From: Clostridium sp. Marseille-P299
GTDB taxonomy: Bacteria; Bacillota; Clostridia; Lachnospirales; Lachnospiraceae
DNA: 64,000 nt
Direction of reading: 5' to 3'
NCBI RefSeq assembly: GCF_900078195.1
Contig: NZ_FJVE01000004.1
Location: 361,071-425,070, forward strand
This document shows, piece by piece, positions 37,886-47,094 of the stretch. The translations under genes were made by a program, and so were the position numbers. The notes beneath the pieces were generated by a model. That model was not told where the DNA came from, did no database searches, and was given only the letters and a program-made list of their open reading frames with translations. Position 1 is the first letter of the stretch. Every line of letters starts with the position of its first letter.

Positions 37886-39612
37886 TGGATGTGATTGGTT
37901 TTAAAGAAGCAAAGTGTAAAAATTGTTATAAATGTGTACGCAACTGTGATGTAAAAGCCATTACCGTGAAAGATTCACAAGCTTATATCATGAATGATAA
38001 ATGTATACTATGCGGTCATTGCCTAGAAGTATGTCCTCAGAATGCTAAAACACTAATTAGCGATTTAGACCGTGTAAAACAATACTTATTCGATGGATAC
38101 AAAACGATAGTCTCCCTTGCTCCAGCATATCTTGGAGTAATTAAGTATAAAACCCCAGGACAGGTCATTCGTGCCCTTTTAGATTTAGGGTTCACTGCTG
38201 TCCATGAAACTGCAGAGGGGGCAGCGTATGTTACTAGAGACTACATACGCTTACTTAAGGAAGGTAAGATGGAAAATATCATTACCACTAGTTGCCCAAG
38301 TGTGAATGATTTGATCGAAATCTATTATCCAAGCCTTACAAAATTTATGGCTCCTGTTGTCTCTCCTATGATAGCACATGGTATGTTACTTCGTAAGCAA
38401 TACGGTGAGGATGCTAAGATTGTGTTCCTAGGTCCATGCATTTCAAAAAAAAGAGAAGCAGAATGCGATGAGCGAACAAAGGGATATATCGATGCTGTTA
38501 TTAACTTTAAAGAATTTGAAGAATGGTTAGATGAAGAAAATATCTGCCTTACCGGACTAAACGATGAAGTACCAAACAATCCAAATCCAGAAGTAAATCG
38601 CTTATACCCAATAAGCAGCGGCGTATTATCCTCTGTCCTTACAACCAATGACACAACAAATAAATACCGAAAGTTCTATGTTCATGGAATAAAGAATTGC
38701 ATTGATTTATTTCAAAGTATGGAAAAGGGAGAAGTTAGCGGATGTTTTATCGAGGCTAATATTTGTAACGGTGGTTGTATTAAAGGACCAGCAATTGATC
38801 GTGATTGTATCTCTAGATTTAAAGTTAAATTGGACATGGAAGAAAAGGTACAAAGACAACCCGTGAATGATGATATATTTTTCAAAGATAATTCTATCCC
38901 ATTATTTAAACATTTCTTTGACCATTCACCCAAAGATCCTCTGCCAAGCGAAGCGCAAATATCCTCTATCTTACGTAAAATAGGAAAAACAAAAACTGAG
39001 GATTTCCTAAATTGCGGAGCTTGTGGTTACGCAACGTGTAGAGACAAAGCAATTGCAGTGTATCAGGGGAAGGCTGAGCTAAATATGTGTATTCCTTATA
39101 TGCATGAAAAAGCTCAATCCATGTCGAATATTGTTTTAGATAATACTCCTAACATTATCATCATCGTAGATGCGGAAATGCGAATATTGGAGTTTTCTAA
39201 GGCAGCTGAGAAACATTTTAACACCTCTAGAAATAAAGCAAAAAACATGTATTTATATGAGTTTATTGATCATACCGACTTTCAAGCAGTACTGGATACT
39301 CACACAGATATTTTAGGAAAGAAGGTTACCTACGAAGAGAGTAACTTTTACACACTACAAACCATTGTATATATGGAGGAGCTTAACTGTGTACTGGGAA
39401 TCTTTCAAGATATCTCTTATGAAGAAGAGCAAATTAAACAAGCCTACAAAGTTAAGATGGAGACAATTGAAATGGCACAAAGGGTTATTGATAAACAAAT
39501 GCTTGTTGCACAAGAAATTGCAGGCCTATTAGGAGAAACAACAGCAGAAACAAAAGTTACATTGACTAAACTAAGAGATACCATCTTAAACGACGGACGT
39601 ACGGATCAGTAA
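37885..39612 (+). CDS. hydS: sensory [FeFe]-hydrogenase-like protein with PAS domain (HydS)
   Basis: A 575-residue protein. Two [4Fe-4S] ferredoxin motifs open it (C11, C14, C17, C21; C40, C43, C46, C50). The hydrogenase large-subunit core spans about 70-330: TTSCPS at 134-139, GPCISKK with C185, and NICNGGC with C294 and C298, so all four cysteine ligands of the H-cluster are kept, but the adjoining proton-relay cysteine position (TSCCP) holds serine 136. A four-cysteine FeS domain follows (C377, C380, C385, C402; GACGYATCRDKA), then a PAS domain (about 412-515) and a coiled tail. By family it should sense H2 or redox state rather than produce H2. It is followed by a phosphatase, a pairing known for HydS-type operons. 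Confidence 0.85.
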   Translation: MDVIGFKEAKCKNCYKCVRNCDVKAITVKDSQAYIMNDKCILCGHCLEVCPQNAKTLISDLDRVKQYLFDGYKTIVSLAPAYLGVIKYKTPGQVIRALLDLGFTAVHETAEGAAYVTRDYIRLLKEGKMENIITTSCPSVNDLIEIYYPSLTKFMAPVVSPMIAHGMLLRKQYGEDAKIVFLGPCISKKREAECDERTKGYIDAVINFKEFEEWLDEENICLTGLNDEVPNNPNPEVNRLYPISSGVLSSVLTTNDTTNKYRKFYVHGIKNCIDLFQSMEKGEVSGCFIEANICNGGCIKGPAIDRDCISRFKVKLDMEEKVQRQPVNDDIFFKDNSIPLFKHFFDHSPKDPLPSEAQISSILRKIGKTKTEDFLNCGACGYATCRDKAIAVYQGKAELNMCIPYMHEKAQSMSNIVLDNTPNIIIIVDAEMRILEFSKAAEKHFNTSRNKAKNMYLYEFIDHTDFQAVLDTHTDILGKKVTYEESNFYTLQTIVYMEELNCVLGIFQDISYEEEQIKQAYKVKMETIEMAQRVIDKQMLVAQEIAGLLGETTAETKVTLTKLRDTILNDGRTDQ

Positions 39613-39627
39613 TAGGAGGAAGGCTTA

Positions 39628-40800
39628 ATGAATGTTACTATTGATGTCTCCTACAAGAGTTTAAATAAGCATAACGAAGAGCTATGTGGGGATAAAGTTG
39701 AAATTCTAAAAACAAAAGATTCAAACATAATTATTTTAGCTGATGGTATGGGTAGCGGTGTAAAGGCAAACATTTTAGCTACCCTAACCTCTAAAATTCT
39801 TGGAACTATGTTTTTAAACGGTGCCAAACTCGAAGAATGTGTGCAGACCATTGTAAAAACTTTACCAGTTTGTAAAGTACGGCAAGTTGCTTATTCTACC
39901 TTTAGTATTTTGCAAATTTTTCATAACGGCGAAGCCTATCTTGTGGAGTTTGATAATCCAGCATGTGTATTTATTCGTGATAAGAAGTTGCATAACATTC
40001 CTTACAATGAGCGTATTATTGAAGGTAAAAAAATTCGTGAATACCGCTTCCAAGTAAAAATGAATGATTGTTTCATTTTAATGAGCGATGGCGTTATTCA
40101 TGCTGGAGTAGGAAAAGCCCTTAATTTTGGATGGACGTGGGATAATATGGCCAAGTATTCCGTGGATGCAACCAATGCAACCTTATCTGCCTCCCGTTTA
40201 GTATCTATTTTGTCAAAAGCTTGTGATGACCTTTATATGCACTCACCTGGTGATGATACAACCATTGCTGTAGCAAGAGTCACTGATTCAAAAGTTGTTC
40301 ATTTATTTACTGGTCCCCCACTGGATAAGCAGGACGATGAAAAGGCAGTTAAGGCTTTCCTATCTGGTAGCGCCACACGTATTATAAGCGGTGGGACCTC
40401 GGCTAACATCGTATCTAGGATTACTGGTCATCCAATTAATACTTCGTTAAATTATACGGATATGGACTTACCTCCTATTGCTAGTATTGAAGGGATTGAC
40501 TTAGTCACAGAAGGTGTATTGACATTAACAAGAACACTTCAATTATTAAAGCACTATGTAGATGGGGCAATTGATGAACACTTCTTCTTAGAGCTTGATA
40601 AAGATAATGGAGGTTCTTTAATTGCTAAAAAAATCATTGAGAGTTGTACCGAACTTCATATGTTTGTTGGACGAACAATTAATGAAGCACATCAAAATCC
40701 AAATCTACCTTTTGATTTAAGCATACGAATGAACTTAGTAACCCAAATCGCTGAAGCAGTAAAGAAAATGGGTAAAACTGTTTTTATCACTTATTTTTAA
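39628..40800 (+). CDS. SpoIIE-type PP2C serine phosphatase, partner of HydS
   Basis: A 390-residue protein, mostly a SpoIIE/PP2C catalytic domain at about 1-230: ILADGMGSGVKA (metal aspartates), FILMSDGV, and SPGDDTTIAVAR near its end (GDD). The C-terminal 150 residues have no domain I recognise (LFTGPPLDKQDDEKAV region onward). GGAGGAAGG lies upstream of the ATG, 15 bp after hydS. It probably converts the HydS signal into dephosphorylation of a protein, for example an anti-sigma-factor antagonist; the partner is not in the window. The promoter of the next gene begins 6 bases after the stop. Confidence 0.85.
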   Translation: MNVTIDVSYKSLNKHNEELCGDKVEILKTKDSNIIILADGMGSGVKANILATLTSKILGTMFLNGAKLEECVQTIVKTLPVCKVRQVAYSTFSILQIFHNGEAYLVEFDNPACVFIRDKKLHNIPYNERIIEGKKIREYRFQVKMNDCFILMSDGVIHAGVGKALNFGWTWDNMAKYSVDATNATLSASRLVSILSKACDDLYMHSPGDDTTIAVARVTDSKVVHLFTGPPLDKQDDEKAVKAFLSGSATRIISGGTSANIVSRITGHPINTSLNYTDMDLPPIASIEGIDLVTEGVLTLTRTLQLLKHYVDGAIDEHFFLELDKDNGGSLIAKKIIESCTELHMFVGRTINEAHQNPNLPFDLSIRMNLVTQIAEAVKKMGKTVFITYF

Positions 40801-40805
40801 ATTCT

Positions 40806-40835
40806 TTGTCTATTTATATTTTTTTATGGTATAAT
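40806..40835 (+). promoter_or_regulatory. promoter of the group B hydrogenase gene
   Basis: TTGTCT at 40806-40811 and a perfect TATAAT at 40830-40835 are spaced by 18 bp. It leaves an untranslated leader of over 210 bases. Confidence 0.7.
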
Positions 40836-41059
40836 AGTACCGAATATCTATTGACTTGGATTATCCTTTCGATAATACTAGGGGCATTTAAAGATAGTTA
40901 GATTATACTATTTTAACAGTTCCTAATAATTGTCGGTATTATAGGTTATGCTTGTGTAAGTCGTTCCCCAACACTTCTATGCTAACCTTTAATATAAATA
41001 TATATGGCTCTCAAATATCACAAATGATGTGATTACCGCCAAGAAAGGTAAGGATTTTT
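40836..41059 (+). other. long structured leader upstream of the group B hydrogenase gene
   Basis: The leader begins with a sequence (TACCGA, 40838-40843) that pairs with TCGGTA at 40933-40938, extended to about 10 bp. Inside the closed region are ATTATC/GATAAT (40860-40876) and ATAGT/ACTAT (40894-40911). Further on are AGGTTA/TAACCT ends (about 40943-40988), ATCACA/TGTGAT (41017-41033), and TACC/GGTA (41034-41050), which is close to the ribosome-binding site. It fits no riboswitch class I know. The structure is by inspection only. Confidence 0.45.
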
Positions 41060-42511
41060 ATGTTACAAGTAAACAATGATATCGGTACCATCAAACACGA
41101 AGTTCTATATGAGGTTGCAAAACTTGCATTTAACAAAGAACTTGAAGAAAAACAAGAGGCTCTTCCTTATGAAATGATACAAGGTCCACATGCCAATTTT
41201 AGATGTTGTATCTATAAGGAAAGAGAAATTATTCGCCAGCGAATTCGCCTTGCACAAGGCTTATCACCGGTATATAAGGAAAACAAGAATATTGTACAAG
41301 TAATTCCTTCTGCATGTGAAGAATGTCCAATTACTCGTTTTACTGTAACCGACAACTGCCAAAAATGTATGGGTAAGTATTGTCAAAATTCATGTAATTT
41401 TGGTGCTATTTCAATGTTACGTGATCGTGCACATATTGACCCTACAAAATGTAAAGAATGCTCTAAGTGTGCACAGGCATGTCCATACAATGCAATTGCA
41501 GATTTAGTTCGTCCATGTAAAAGGAGCTGCCCAGTAGATGCGATTTCCATGGATGAAAACGGCATTGTTATTATTGATGAAGAGAAATGTATTAATTGTG
41601 GTAATTGCATCAGAAATTGTCCTTTCGGTGCAATATCCGATCGCTCCTTCATGGTAGATGTTATTAATTTATTACTCTCTGATGTTCCTGTATATGCAAT
41701 GGTCGCACCTGCGATTGAAGGCCAATTTGGTCCAACAGCAACAACTGGTGTAATAGCCGAAGCACTGAAAGAACTTGGTTTTGATGGAATGTATGAAGTA
41801 GCAATGGGTGCAGACTTTACCGCTGCCTCAGAAGCAGAAGAATGGGCAGAGGCTTATAAAGAAGGTAAGAAAAAAACTACCTCTTGCTGTCCAGCATTTG
41901 TTAATATGATTAAGAAACATTTCCCTACCTTAGTAGATAATATTTCTACAACTATTTCTCCAATGCATGCTACAGCTAAAATAGTAAAAGCAATGCATCC
42001 AGATGCAGTTACTGTTTTCATTGGACCATGTATTGCAAAAAAAGGCGAGGTCATTGACAACGCTGGAGAAGGTAGCGCTGATTATGCATTAACATTTGAC
42101 GAACTTTATGCAATGTTCCGAGCTAAAAATGTTGAGCTAAAATCCGAAAGCGAAGAATTGCAACAAGGTAGTATTTATGCAAAGAACTTTGCCGTTGCTG
42201 GTGGTGTTACTGCTTCCGTTATCCGTGCATTACAAGAAAAAAATGTTGATGCAAATATCACTGTGAAAGGCTGTAACGGTGCAATTGAATGTAAAAAAGC
42301 TTTAATGATGATGAAAGTTGGTAAATTACCAGAAGACTTCATGGAAGGCATGTCCTGTGTAGGTGGCTGTGTAAATGGCCCTGGTAGTGTATTAACAGGA
42401 AGAATTGCTGCCGCAAATCGCCAAAAATTATTAAGTACCGTAGATGATAGAAATATCTATGATACCGTAAATACTTACAGTAAATATGATATACATATGC
42501 ATCATGAGTAA
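41060..42511 (+). CDS. ferredoxin-type [FeFe]-hydrogenase, group B
   Basis: A 483-residue protein. The N terminus (1-95) is a region typical of group B enzymes, with CEECP; four ferredoxin-like cysteine clusters follow (about 100-190), two in clear 4Fe-4S pattern (CKECSKCAQACP; CINCGNCIRNCP). The H-cluster core follows: TSCCPAF at 274-280 (C276 proton relay, C277 ligand), GPCIAKKGE with C324, and MSCVGGC with C433 and C437. The L2 motif GPCIAKK and the short C terminus separate it from the HydA-type MPCTAKK. By family it oxidises or reduces ferredoxin with H2; its physiological direction is unknown. It is monocistronic, with a strong promoter and terminator. Confidence 0.88.
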   Translation: MLQVNNDIGTIKHEVLYEVAKLAFNKELEEKQEALPYEMIQGPHANFRCCIYKEREIIRQRIRLAQGLSPVYKENKNIVQVIPSACEECPITRFTVTDNCQKCMGKYCQNSCNFGAISMLRDRAHIDPTKCKECSKCAQACPYNAIADLVRPCKRSCPVDAISMDENGIVIIDEEKCINCGNCIRNCPFGAISDRSFMVDVINLLLSDVPVYAMVAPAIEGQFGPTATTGVIAEALKELGFDGMYEVAMGADFTAASEAEEWAEAYKEGKKKTTSCCPAFVNMIKKHFPTLVDNISTTISPMHATAKIVKAMHPDAVTVFIGPCIAKKGEVIDNAGEGSADYALTFDELYAMFRAKNVELKSESEELQQGSIYAKNFAVAGGVTASVIRALQEKNVDANITVKGCNGAIECKKALMMMKVGKLPEDFMEGMSCVGGCVNGPGSVLTGRIAAANRQKLLSTVDDRNIYDTVNTYSKYDIHMHHE

Positions 42512-42545
42512 TTATTAGTTTATCATTGTAAACATACGATTCTTT

Positions 42546-42599
42546 AAAAATAAAGGAGAAACTTATGCATTAATTTGCTTAAGTTTCTCCTTTATTTTT
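42546..42599 (+). terminator. terminator of the group B hydrogenase gene
   Basis: A 20-bp stem with no mismatch (42546-42565 with 42580-42599) around a 14-base loop, with the T-rich arm ending in TTTATTTTT. It follows the stop codon by 35 bases. Confidence 0.92.
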
Positions 42600-42764
42600 A
42601 TTCATTACATCTCTTATTTGTAAATACTTACTAATACTTATTATTTGCCAACAAATCAATGTGATACTATATTGTTATCTTTTTATCAATGTTTTGTAAA
42701 TAAATTATCTAATATTTTACATTTATTAATTGAATTTTTACTCAGCTATACACAATGACGATTT

Positions 42765-42771
42765 TTCGACA
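42765..42771 (-). promoter_or_regulatory. candidate Spo0A box 1
   Basis: TTCGACA is the complement of the Spo0A-box core TGTCGAA, at about 150 bp upstream of hydC. Confidence 0.35.
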
Positions 42772-42888
42772 TTTTATCCAAATAAATTATTACTTTTTAT
42801 ATATAATCCATCTTACATTTACTTGTATTTATTTCCATTTCGTGGTAGCATAAGGTATCGTTGATAAAAATATATCAATCTTTGTGAT

Positions 42889-42895
42889 TTCGACA
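42889..42895 (-). promoter_or_regulatory. candidate Spo0A box 2
   Basis: The same TTCGACA heptamer in the same orientation, 28 bases before the hydC start codon. Confidence 0.35.
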
Positions 42896-42922
42896 ATTTT
42901 TTTCTGGAGAAAGGAGTTACTT

Positions 42923-43411
42923 ATGCTGGGGCAAGAAGAAATGAAAAAAATCGATAGCATCTTGCAATCACATGACTACAACAAATCTCATGTCATAGCG
43001 GTTATGCAAGAAGTTCAAAAGGAATACAGATACCTCCCGGAAGAAGTACTTATCTACATCGCTGGCGCACTTAAAATAAGTGAAGCTAAGGTTTATGGTG
43101 TGGCGACATTTTATGAGAATTTTTCATTAGAACCAAAAGGAAAGTATGTAATTAAGGTTTGTGACGGTACTGCCTGTCATGTTAGAAAGTCCATTCCTAT
43201 TTTAGAGGAATTCCGCAAGGAATTGGGACTTTCAGAAAAAAAGCCAACTACAGATGATATGTTATTTACAGTTGAAACAGTTTCTTGTCTAGGTGCATGT
43301 GGTCTTGCTCCTGTTTGTACCGTGAACGACATGGTGCATGCTGCAATGACCCCAGAAAAAGCAAAAGCTTTAATCAACCAATTAAAGAAGGAGGAAGAAA
43401 ATGAAAATTAA
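42923..43411 (+). CDS. hydC: HydC, NuoE-like [2Fe-2S] subunit of the trimeric hydrogenase
   Basis: A 162-residue NuoE-like subunit: an N-terminal helical bundle, then the thioredoxin-like fold with C80-x4-C85 (CDGTAC) and C122-x3-C126 (CLGAC). It should carry one [2Fe-2S] cluster in the HydABC complex, which couples oxidation of NADH and reduced ferredoxin to H2 formation. The ATG at 42923 has AAAGGAG with 6-base spacing and is preferred over an in-frame ATG 13 codons upstream. It overlaps hydB by 11 bases. Confidence 0.92.
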   Translation: MLGQEEMKKIDSILQSHDYNKSHVIAVMQEVQKEYRYLPEEVLIYIAGALKISEAKVYGVATFYENFSLEPKGKYVIKVCDGTACHVRKSIPILEEFRKELGLSEKKPTTDDMLFTVETVSCLGACGLAPVCTVNDMVHAAMTPEKAKALINQLKKEEENEN

Positions 43412-45287
43412 TTCTAGAAAAGACTTAGAACTCCTTCAAAAAAAATATAAAACCTCCTTAGAGAGCCAATACAAACAAATTCTTATTTGCGCTGGTACTG
43501 GATGCGTTGCTGGTGGCTCCTTACAGATTTATGATCGATTAAAAGAACTCATGGAGGAAAAAGGGATTGAATGCTCCGTAATTCTTGAAAAAGAACCTCA
43601 CGAAACAGTAGGTCTTAAGAAAAGTGGTTGCCATGGCTTTTGTGAAATGGGGCCATTATTACGTATTGATCCAATGGGATTACTTTATATCAAAGTAAAG
43701 GTGGAAGATTGTGAAGATATCATTGAAAAAAGTATTTTAAATGATGAAGCAGTAGAACGTTTATTATATAAGGACAATGACGGGAAGACTTACGAAAAAC
43801 AAGAAGAAATTCCGTTTTACAGACAGCAGACTCGTGTTGCATTGGAACACTGTGGCCATATTAACGCGGAATCAATTGAAGAGTACTTTGCGGTTGGTGG
43901 TTATTCGGCAGTAGCAAAAGCTTTATTTGATATGACTTCTGAAGAAATTGTAAATGAAATCTCTGAGTCTAGCCTTCGTGGTAGGGGTGGTGGAGGCTTT
44001 CCAACCGGTAGAAAATGGTCCCAAGTACTTCGCCAAACTGAAGAAACCAAATACGTTGTTTGTAACGGTGATGAAGGTGATCCCGGTGCATTTATGGACC
44101 GTAGTATGATGGAGGGTGATCCTCACCGTATGATCGAAGGTATGATAATTGCAGGGATTGCAACCAATGCCCATCATGGATACATCTATGTTCGTGCAGA
44201 GTATCCTCTTGCTATTGATCGTTTGCAAAGAGCAATTGCTTCCGCTACTAGCTATGGATTACTTGGTGAGAATATATTAAATTCTGGTTTTAGCTTTGAC
44301 CTTAAAATTAGCCAAGGTGCTGGTGCATTCGTATGTGGAGAAGGCTCTGCTTTAACTGCTTCTATTGAAGGTAATCGTGGAATGCCAAGAGTAAAACCTC
44401 CTAGAACTGTTGAAAAAGGGCTCTTTGAAAAACCAACTGTTTTAAACAATGTTGAAACCTTTTGTAATGTCCCACAGATTATTTTAAATGGCGCTACCTG
44501 GTATAAATCCTATGGGCCACCGAAAAATCATGGAACAAAAGCGTTTGCATTAACAGGTAATGTAAATAATACGGGGCTTATTGAAGTTCCTATGGGAACT
44601 ACCTTAAGAGAGGTAATCTTTGATATCGGTGGTGGTGTAAAAGGCGGAGAATTTAAAGCAGTTCAAATTGGAGGACCTTCTGGCGGTTGCTTATGCATTA
44701 ATCCAAGTGAAGATCATTTAGATATGCCTCTTGATTTTGACTCTCTTAAAAAAGTTGGCGCTATGATAGGCTCTGGCGGACTTGTAGTCATGAATGACAA
44801 GAGCTGTATGGTTGAAGTTGCTAGATTCTTTATGAACTTTACCCAGAACGAATCTTGTGGTAAATGTGTTCCTTGCCGTGAAGGTACGAAGCGTATGCTT
44901 GAATTATTAACTGATATTGTAGAAGGTAGAGGTACCTTAGAACATATTGATATGTTAGAGGAACTTGCAGAAACCATTTCAGCAACTGCACTCTGTGGTC
45001 TAGGTAAAACAGCTGCTTCTCCTGTTGTAAGTACTTTAAAATATTTTAGAGATGAATATATTGCACATGTGGTTGATAAGAAGTGTCCAGCAGGACAATG
45101 TAAAGCATTGATCTCTCTTAAGATTAAGGAAGACCTATGTAAGGGCTGTACAAAATGTGCCCGAATTTGCCCAGTCGGAGCCATTCGTGGGGAGTTAAAG
45201 AAAGCACATACAATAGATATCGCTACTTGCATCAAATGTGGTGCTTGTTTAGAGAGTTGTAAATTCAAAGCAATTGTTGAGGTTTAG
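43401..45287 (+). CDS. hydB: HydB, NuoF-like flavoprotein subunit of the trimeric hydrogenase
   Basis: A 628-residue subunit. An N-terminal thioredoxin-like [2Fe-2S] domain (CAGTGC; CHGFC) is followed by the NuoF core with the FMN/NADH sites (GRGGGGFPTGRKW, NGDEGDPGAFMDRSMM, AFVCGEGSALTASIEG), the NuoF 4Fe-4S site ESCGKCVPCREGT near residue 480, and a C-terminal two-cluster ferredoxin domain (CKGCTKCARICP; CIKCGACLESCK). Its length and domain order match HydB of electron-bifurcating hydrogenases rather than plain NuoF. It is the NAD(H)-binding subunit where flavin-based coupling is thought to occur. GGAGG precedes the ATG. Confidence 0.93.
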   Translation: MKINSRKDLELLQKKYKTSLESQYKQILICAGTGCVAGGSLQIYDRLKELMEEKGIECSVILEKEPHETVGLKKSGCHGFCEMGPLLRIDPMGLLYIKVKVEDCEDIIEKSILNDEAVERLLYKDNDGKTYEKQEEIPFYRQQTRVALEHCGHINAESIEEYFAVGGYSAVAKALFDMTSEEIVNEISESSLRGRGGGGFPTGRKWSQVLRQTEETKYVVCNGDEGDPGAFMDRSMMEGDPHRMIEGMIIAGIATNAHHGYIYVRAEYPLAIDRLQRAIASATSYGLLGENILNSGFSFDLKISQGAGAFVCGEGSALTASIEGNRGMPRVKPPRTVEKGLFEKPTVLNNVETFCNVPQIILNGATWYKSYGPPKNHGTKAFALTGNVNNTGLIEVPMGTTLREVIFDIGGGVKGGEFKAVQIGGPSGGCLCINPSEDHLDMPLDFDSLKKVGAMIGSGGLVVMNDKSCMVEVARFFMNFTQNESCGKCVPCREGTKRMLELLTDIVEGRGTLEHIDMLEELAETISATALCGLGKTAASPVVSTLKYFRDEYIAHVVDKKCPAGQCKALISLKIKEDLCKGCTKCARICPVGAIRGELKKAHTIDIATCIKCGACLESCKFKAIVEV

Positions 45288-45304
45288 CAGAGAGGAGGAT
45301 TTTT

Positions 45305-46999
45305 ATGTCAAAATATATGATGATTGATGGCAACAGAGTTGAATTTGACACTGAGCCAAATATATTAACATTAGTTCGTAAAGCAGGAATTGATCTTCCT
45401 ACATTCTGCTACTATTCCGATTTATCCATCTATGGTGCTTGTAGAATGTGCGTCGTTGAAGATGAATGGGGTGATATTATCGCTTCTTGCTCTACTCCAC
45501 CAAAAGATAAGATGGAAGTAAAAACAAATACTCCAAAGCTTCATCAACATCGCAAAATGATACTTGAATTATTACTTGCTGCACATTGTAGGGATTGTAC
45601 AGTATGTGATAAAAATGGTAAATGTCGTCTTCAAGAACTGGCACATCGATTCGGTTTACAAACGGTTCGTTTTAAGAACACCACAGAGGAGATGGAACTT
45701 GATACTTCATCCACCTCCATTATCAGAGATCCTGGCAAGTGCATTCTTTGCGGTGACTGCGTAAGAATGTGCAATGAAGTGCAAAATGTTGGTGCCATTG
45801 ACTTTGCACATCGTGGTGCCAAAATGATAGTAAGCCCAGCCTTTAATAGAAAAATAGCAGATACCAATTGCGTAAACTGCGGCCAATGCGCTGCTGTCTG
45901 TCCAACAGGCGCAATTACTGTAAAAAGCGATTTAAAAGCTGTTTGGAAAGCAATTTATAATCCTAAGAAACGAGTGGTTGTCCAAATAGCACCTGCAGTA
46001 CGTGTGGCATTGGGTGAAGAGTTTGGGTTACATGCAGGTGAAGACGTTATTGGTAAAATTGTTGCAGCACTACGTAGACTCGGTTTTGATGCCATATTTG
46101 ACACCTCTATTGGAGCTGATTTAACAATTATGGAGGAAGCAAAAGAATTACTAGCAAAATTAGAACAAGGTGAGAGTGAATACCCACTCTTTACATCTTG
46201 TTGTCCTGGATGGATAAGTTATGCGGAAACAAAACATCCAGAACTTCTTTCCTCTATTTCAACATGCAAATCACCAATGCAGATGTTTGGTGCAGTCATT
46301 AAAGAACATTTTAAAGGATTAGATGAAGCCGAAGGTCTAGAAACTATCTCTGTAGCTGTAATGCCATGTACTGCGAAGAAGTATGAAGCTTCAAGAGACG
46401 AATTTAAACGAAATGGTATTCCTGACGTTGACTATGTACTAACTACAACAGAAGTTGTTAAAATGATTAAAGAAATTGGTATTCAGTTTAATGAATTAGA
46501 TCCTGAAGCCCCTGATATGCCATTTTCTTTATATTCTGGCGCAGGTGTTATCTTTGGTGTTACCGGCGGTGTTACCGAAGCTGCCATTCGCCGAGTTGTT
46601 GCTGATAAAAGCCCAAAAGCTTTAAAAGATATTGAGTTTTTAGGATTCCGGGGCATGGAGGGCGTTAAGGTCTGTGAACTTGCCATGGAGGATAAAACCT
46701 TACGAATTGCCGTTGTAAGTGGACTTGCAAACGCTGAGGCATTAATAGAAAAAATACTATCAAGAGAAGAACACTTTGACTTTGTAGAAGTAATGGCATG
46801 TCCTGGAGGCTGCATTGCTGGTGCCGGCCAACCATTTAGTCATAAGCCAGAAAAAGAAGAACGAGCAAAAGGTATGTACCGCGCAGACAAGGTTAGCCAA
46901 ATTAAACGTAGTGAAGAAAATCCTATGATGATGTCTCTTTATAACGGGCTATTAAAACATCGTACTCACGAATTATTGCATGTCCATTACAAAAAATAA
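45305..46999 (+). CDS. hydA: HydA, catalytic [FeFe]-hydrogenase subunit
   Basis: A 564-residue H2-evolving subunit. The N-terminal [2Fe-2S] domain has C35, C46, C49 and C62. A His-ligated 4Fe-4S segment (with HCRDCTVCDKNGKC; histidine 94) and a 2x[4Fe-4S] domain (CILCGDCVRMC; CVNCGQCAAVC) follow. The H-cluster core carries TSCCPGW with C299 and C300, VMPCTAKK with C355, and VMACPGGC with C499 and C503. These residue numbers coincide with the well-known ligands of C. pasteurianum CpI. It lacks the extra C-terminal [2Fe-2S] domain of longer HydA proteins such as that of Thermotoga. The last gene in the hydCBA operon; 17 bp after hydB. Confidence 0.95.
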   Translation: MSKYMMIDGNRVEFDTEPNILTLVRKAGIDLPTFCYYSDLSIYGACRMCVVEDEWGDIIASCSTPPKDKMEVKTNTPKLHQHRKMILELLLAAHCRDCTVCDKNGKCRLQELAHRFGLQTVRFKNTTEEMELDTSSTSIIRDPGKCILCGDCVRMCNEVQNVGAIDFAHRGAKMIVSPAFNRKIADTNCVNCGQCAAVCPTGAITVKSDLKAVWKAIYNPKKRVVVQIAPAVRVALGEEFGLHAGEDVIGKIVAALRRLGFDAIFDTSIGADLTIMEEAKELLAKLEQGESEYPLFTSCCPGWISYAETKHPELLSSISTCKSPMQMFGAVIKEHFKGLDEAEGLETISVAVMPCTAKKYEASRDEFKRNGIPDVDYVLTTTEVVKMIKEIGIQFNELDPEAPDMPFSLYSGAGVIFGVTGGVTEAAIRRVVADKSPKALKDIEFLGFRGMEGVKVCELAMEDKTLRIAVVSGLANAEALIEKILSREEHFDFVEVMACPGGCIAGAGQPFSHKPEKEERAKGMYRADKVSQIKRSEENPMMMSLYNGLLKHRTHELLHVHYKK

Positions 47000-47094
47000 A
47001 TATTTTATTAGAGTACTTGTAACAAAAGAGAGAAGGAATGTTACATCCTAGTAAATTATATGTGTAATCAGTTTTTAAGAAAGTGGGGTTACTT

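Larger units (their letters stand above)
42512..42922. other. intergenic region between the group B hydrogenase gene and hydC
   Basis: 411 bp. It starts with a 20-bp perfect terminator and continues with AT-rich DNA containing two perfect Spo0A-box heptamers (42765-42771 and 42889-42895). A TTGATA/TATCAA dyad lies just before the second. No ORF seen. Confidence 0.55.

Noticed and set aside
40836..41059. Known riboswitch (c-di-GMP, cobalamin or SAM class) in the group B hydrogenase leader
   Set aside because: None of the conserved core sequences of those classes was recognised; it was kept only as an unassigned structured leader.
42694..42711. Rex (NADH-sensing repressor) site upstream of hydCBA
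   Set aside because: TTGTAAATAAATTATC shares only part of the TTGTTAANNNNTTAACAA consensus and is not a good dyad; the AT-rich context makes such matches common.
44714..45268. Open frame of about 184 codons on the minus strand within hydB
   Set aside because: It lies fully opposite the well-supported NuoF-like gene, has no ribosome-binding site and no recognisable protein features; it is a shadow of codon bias.
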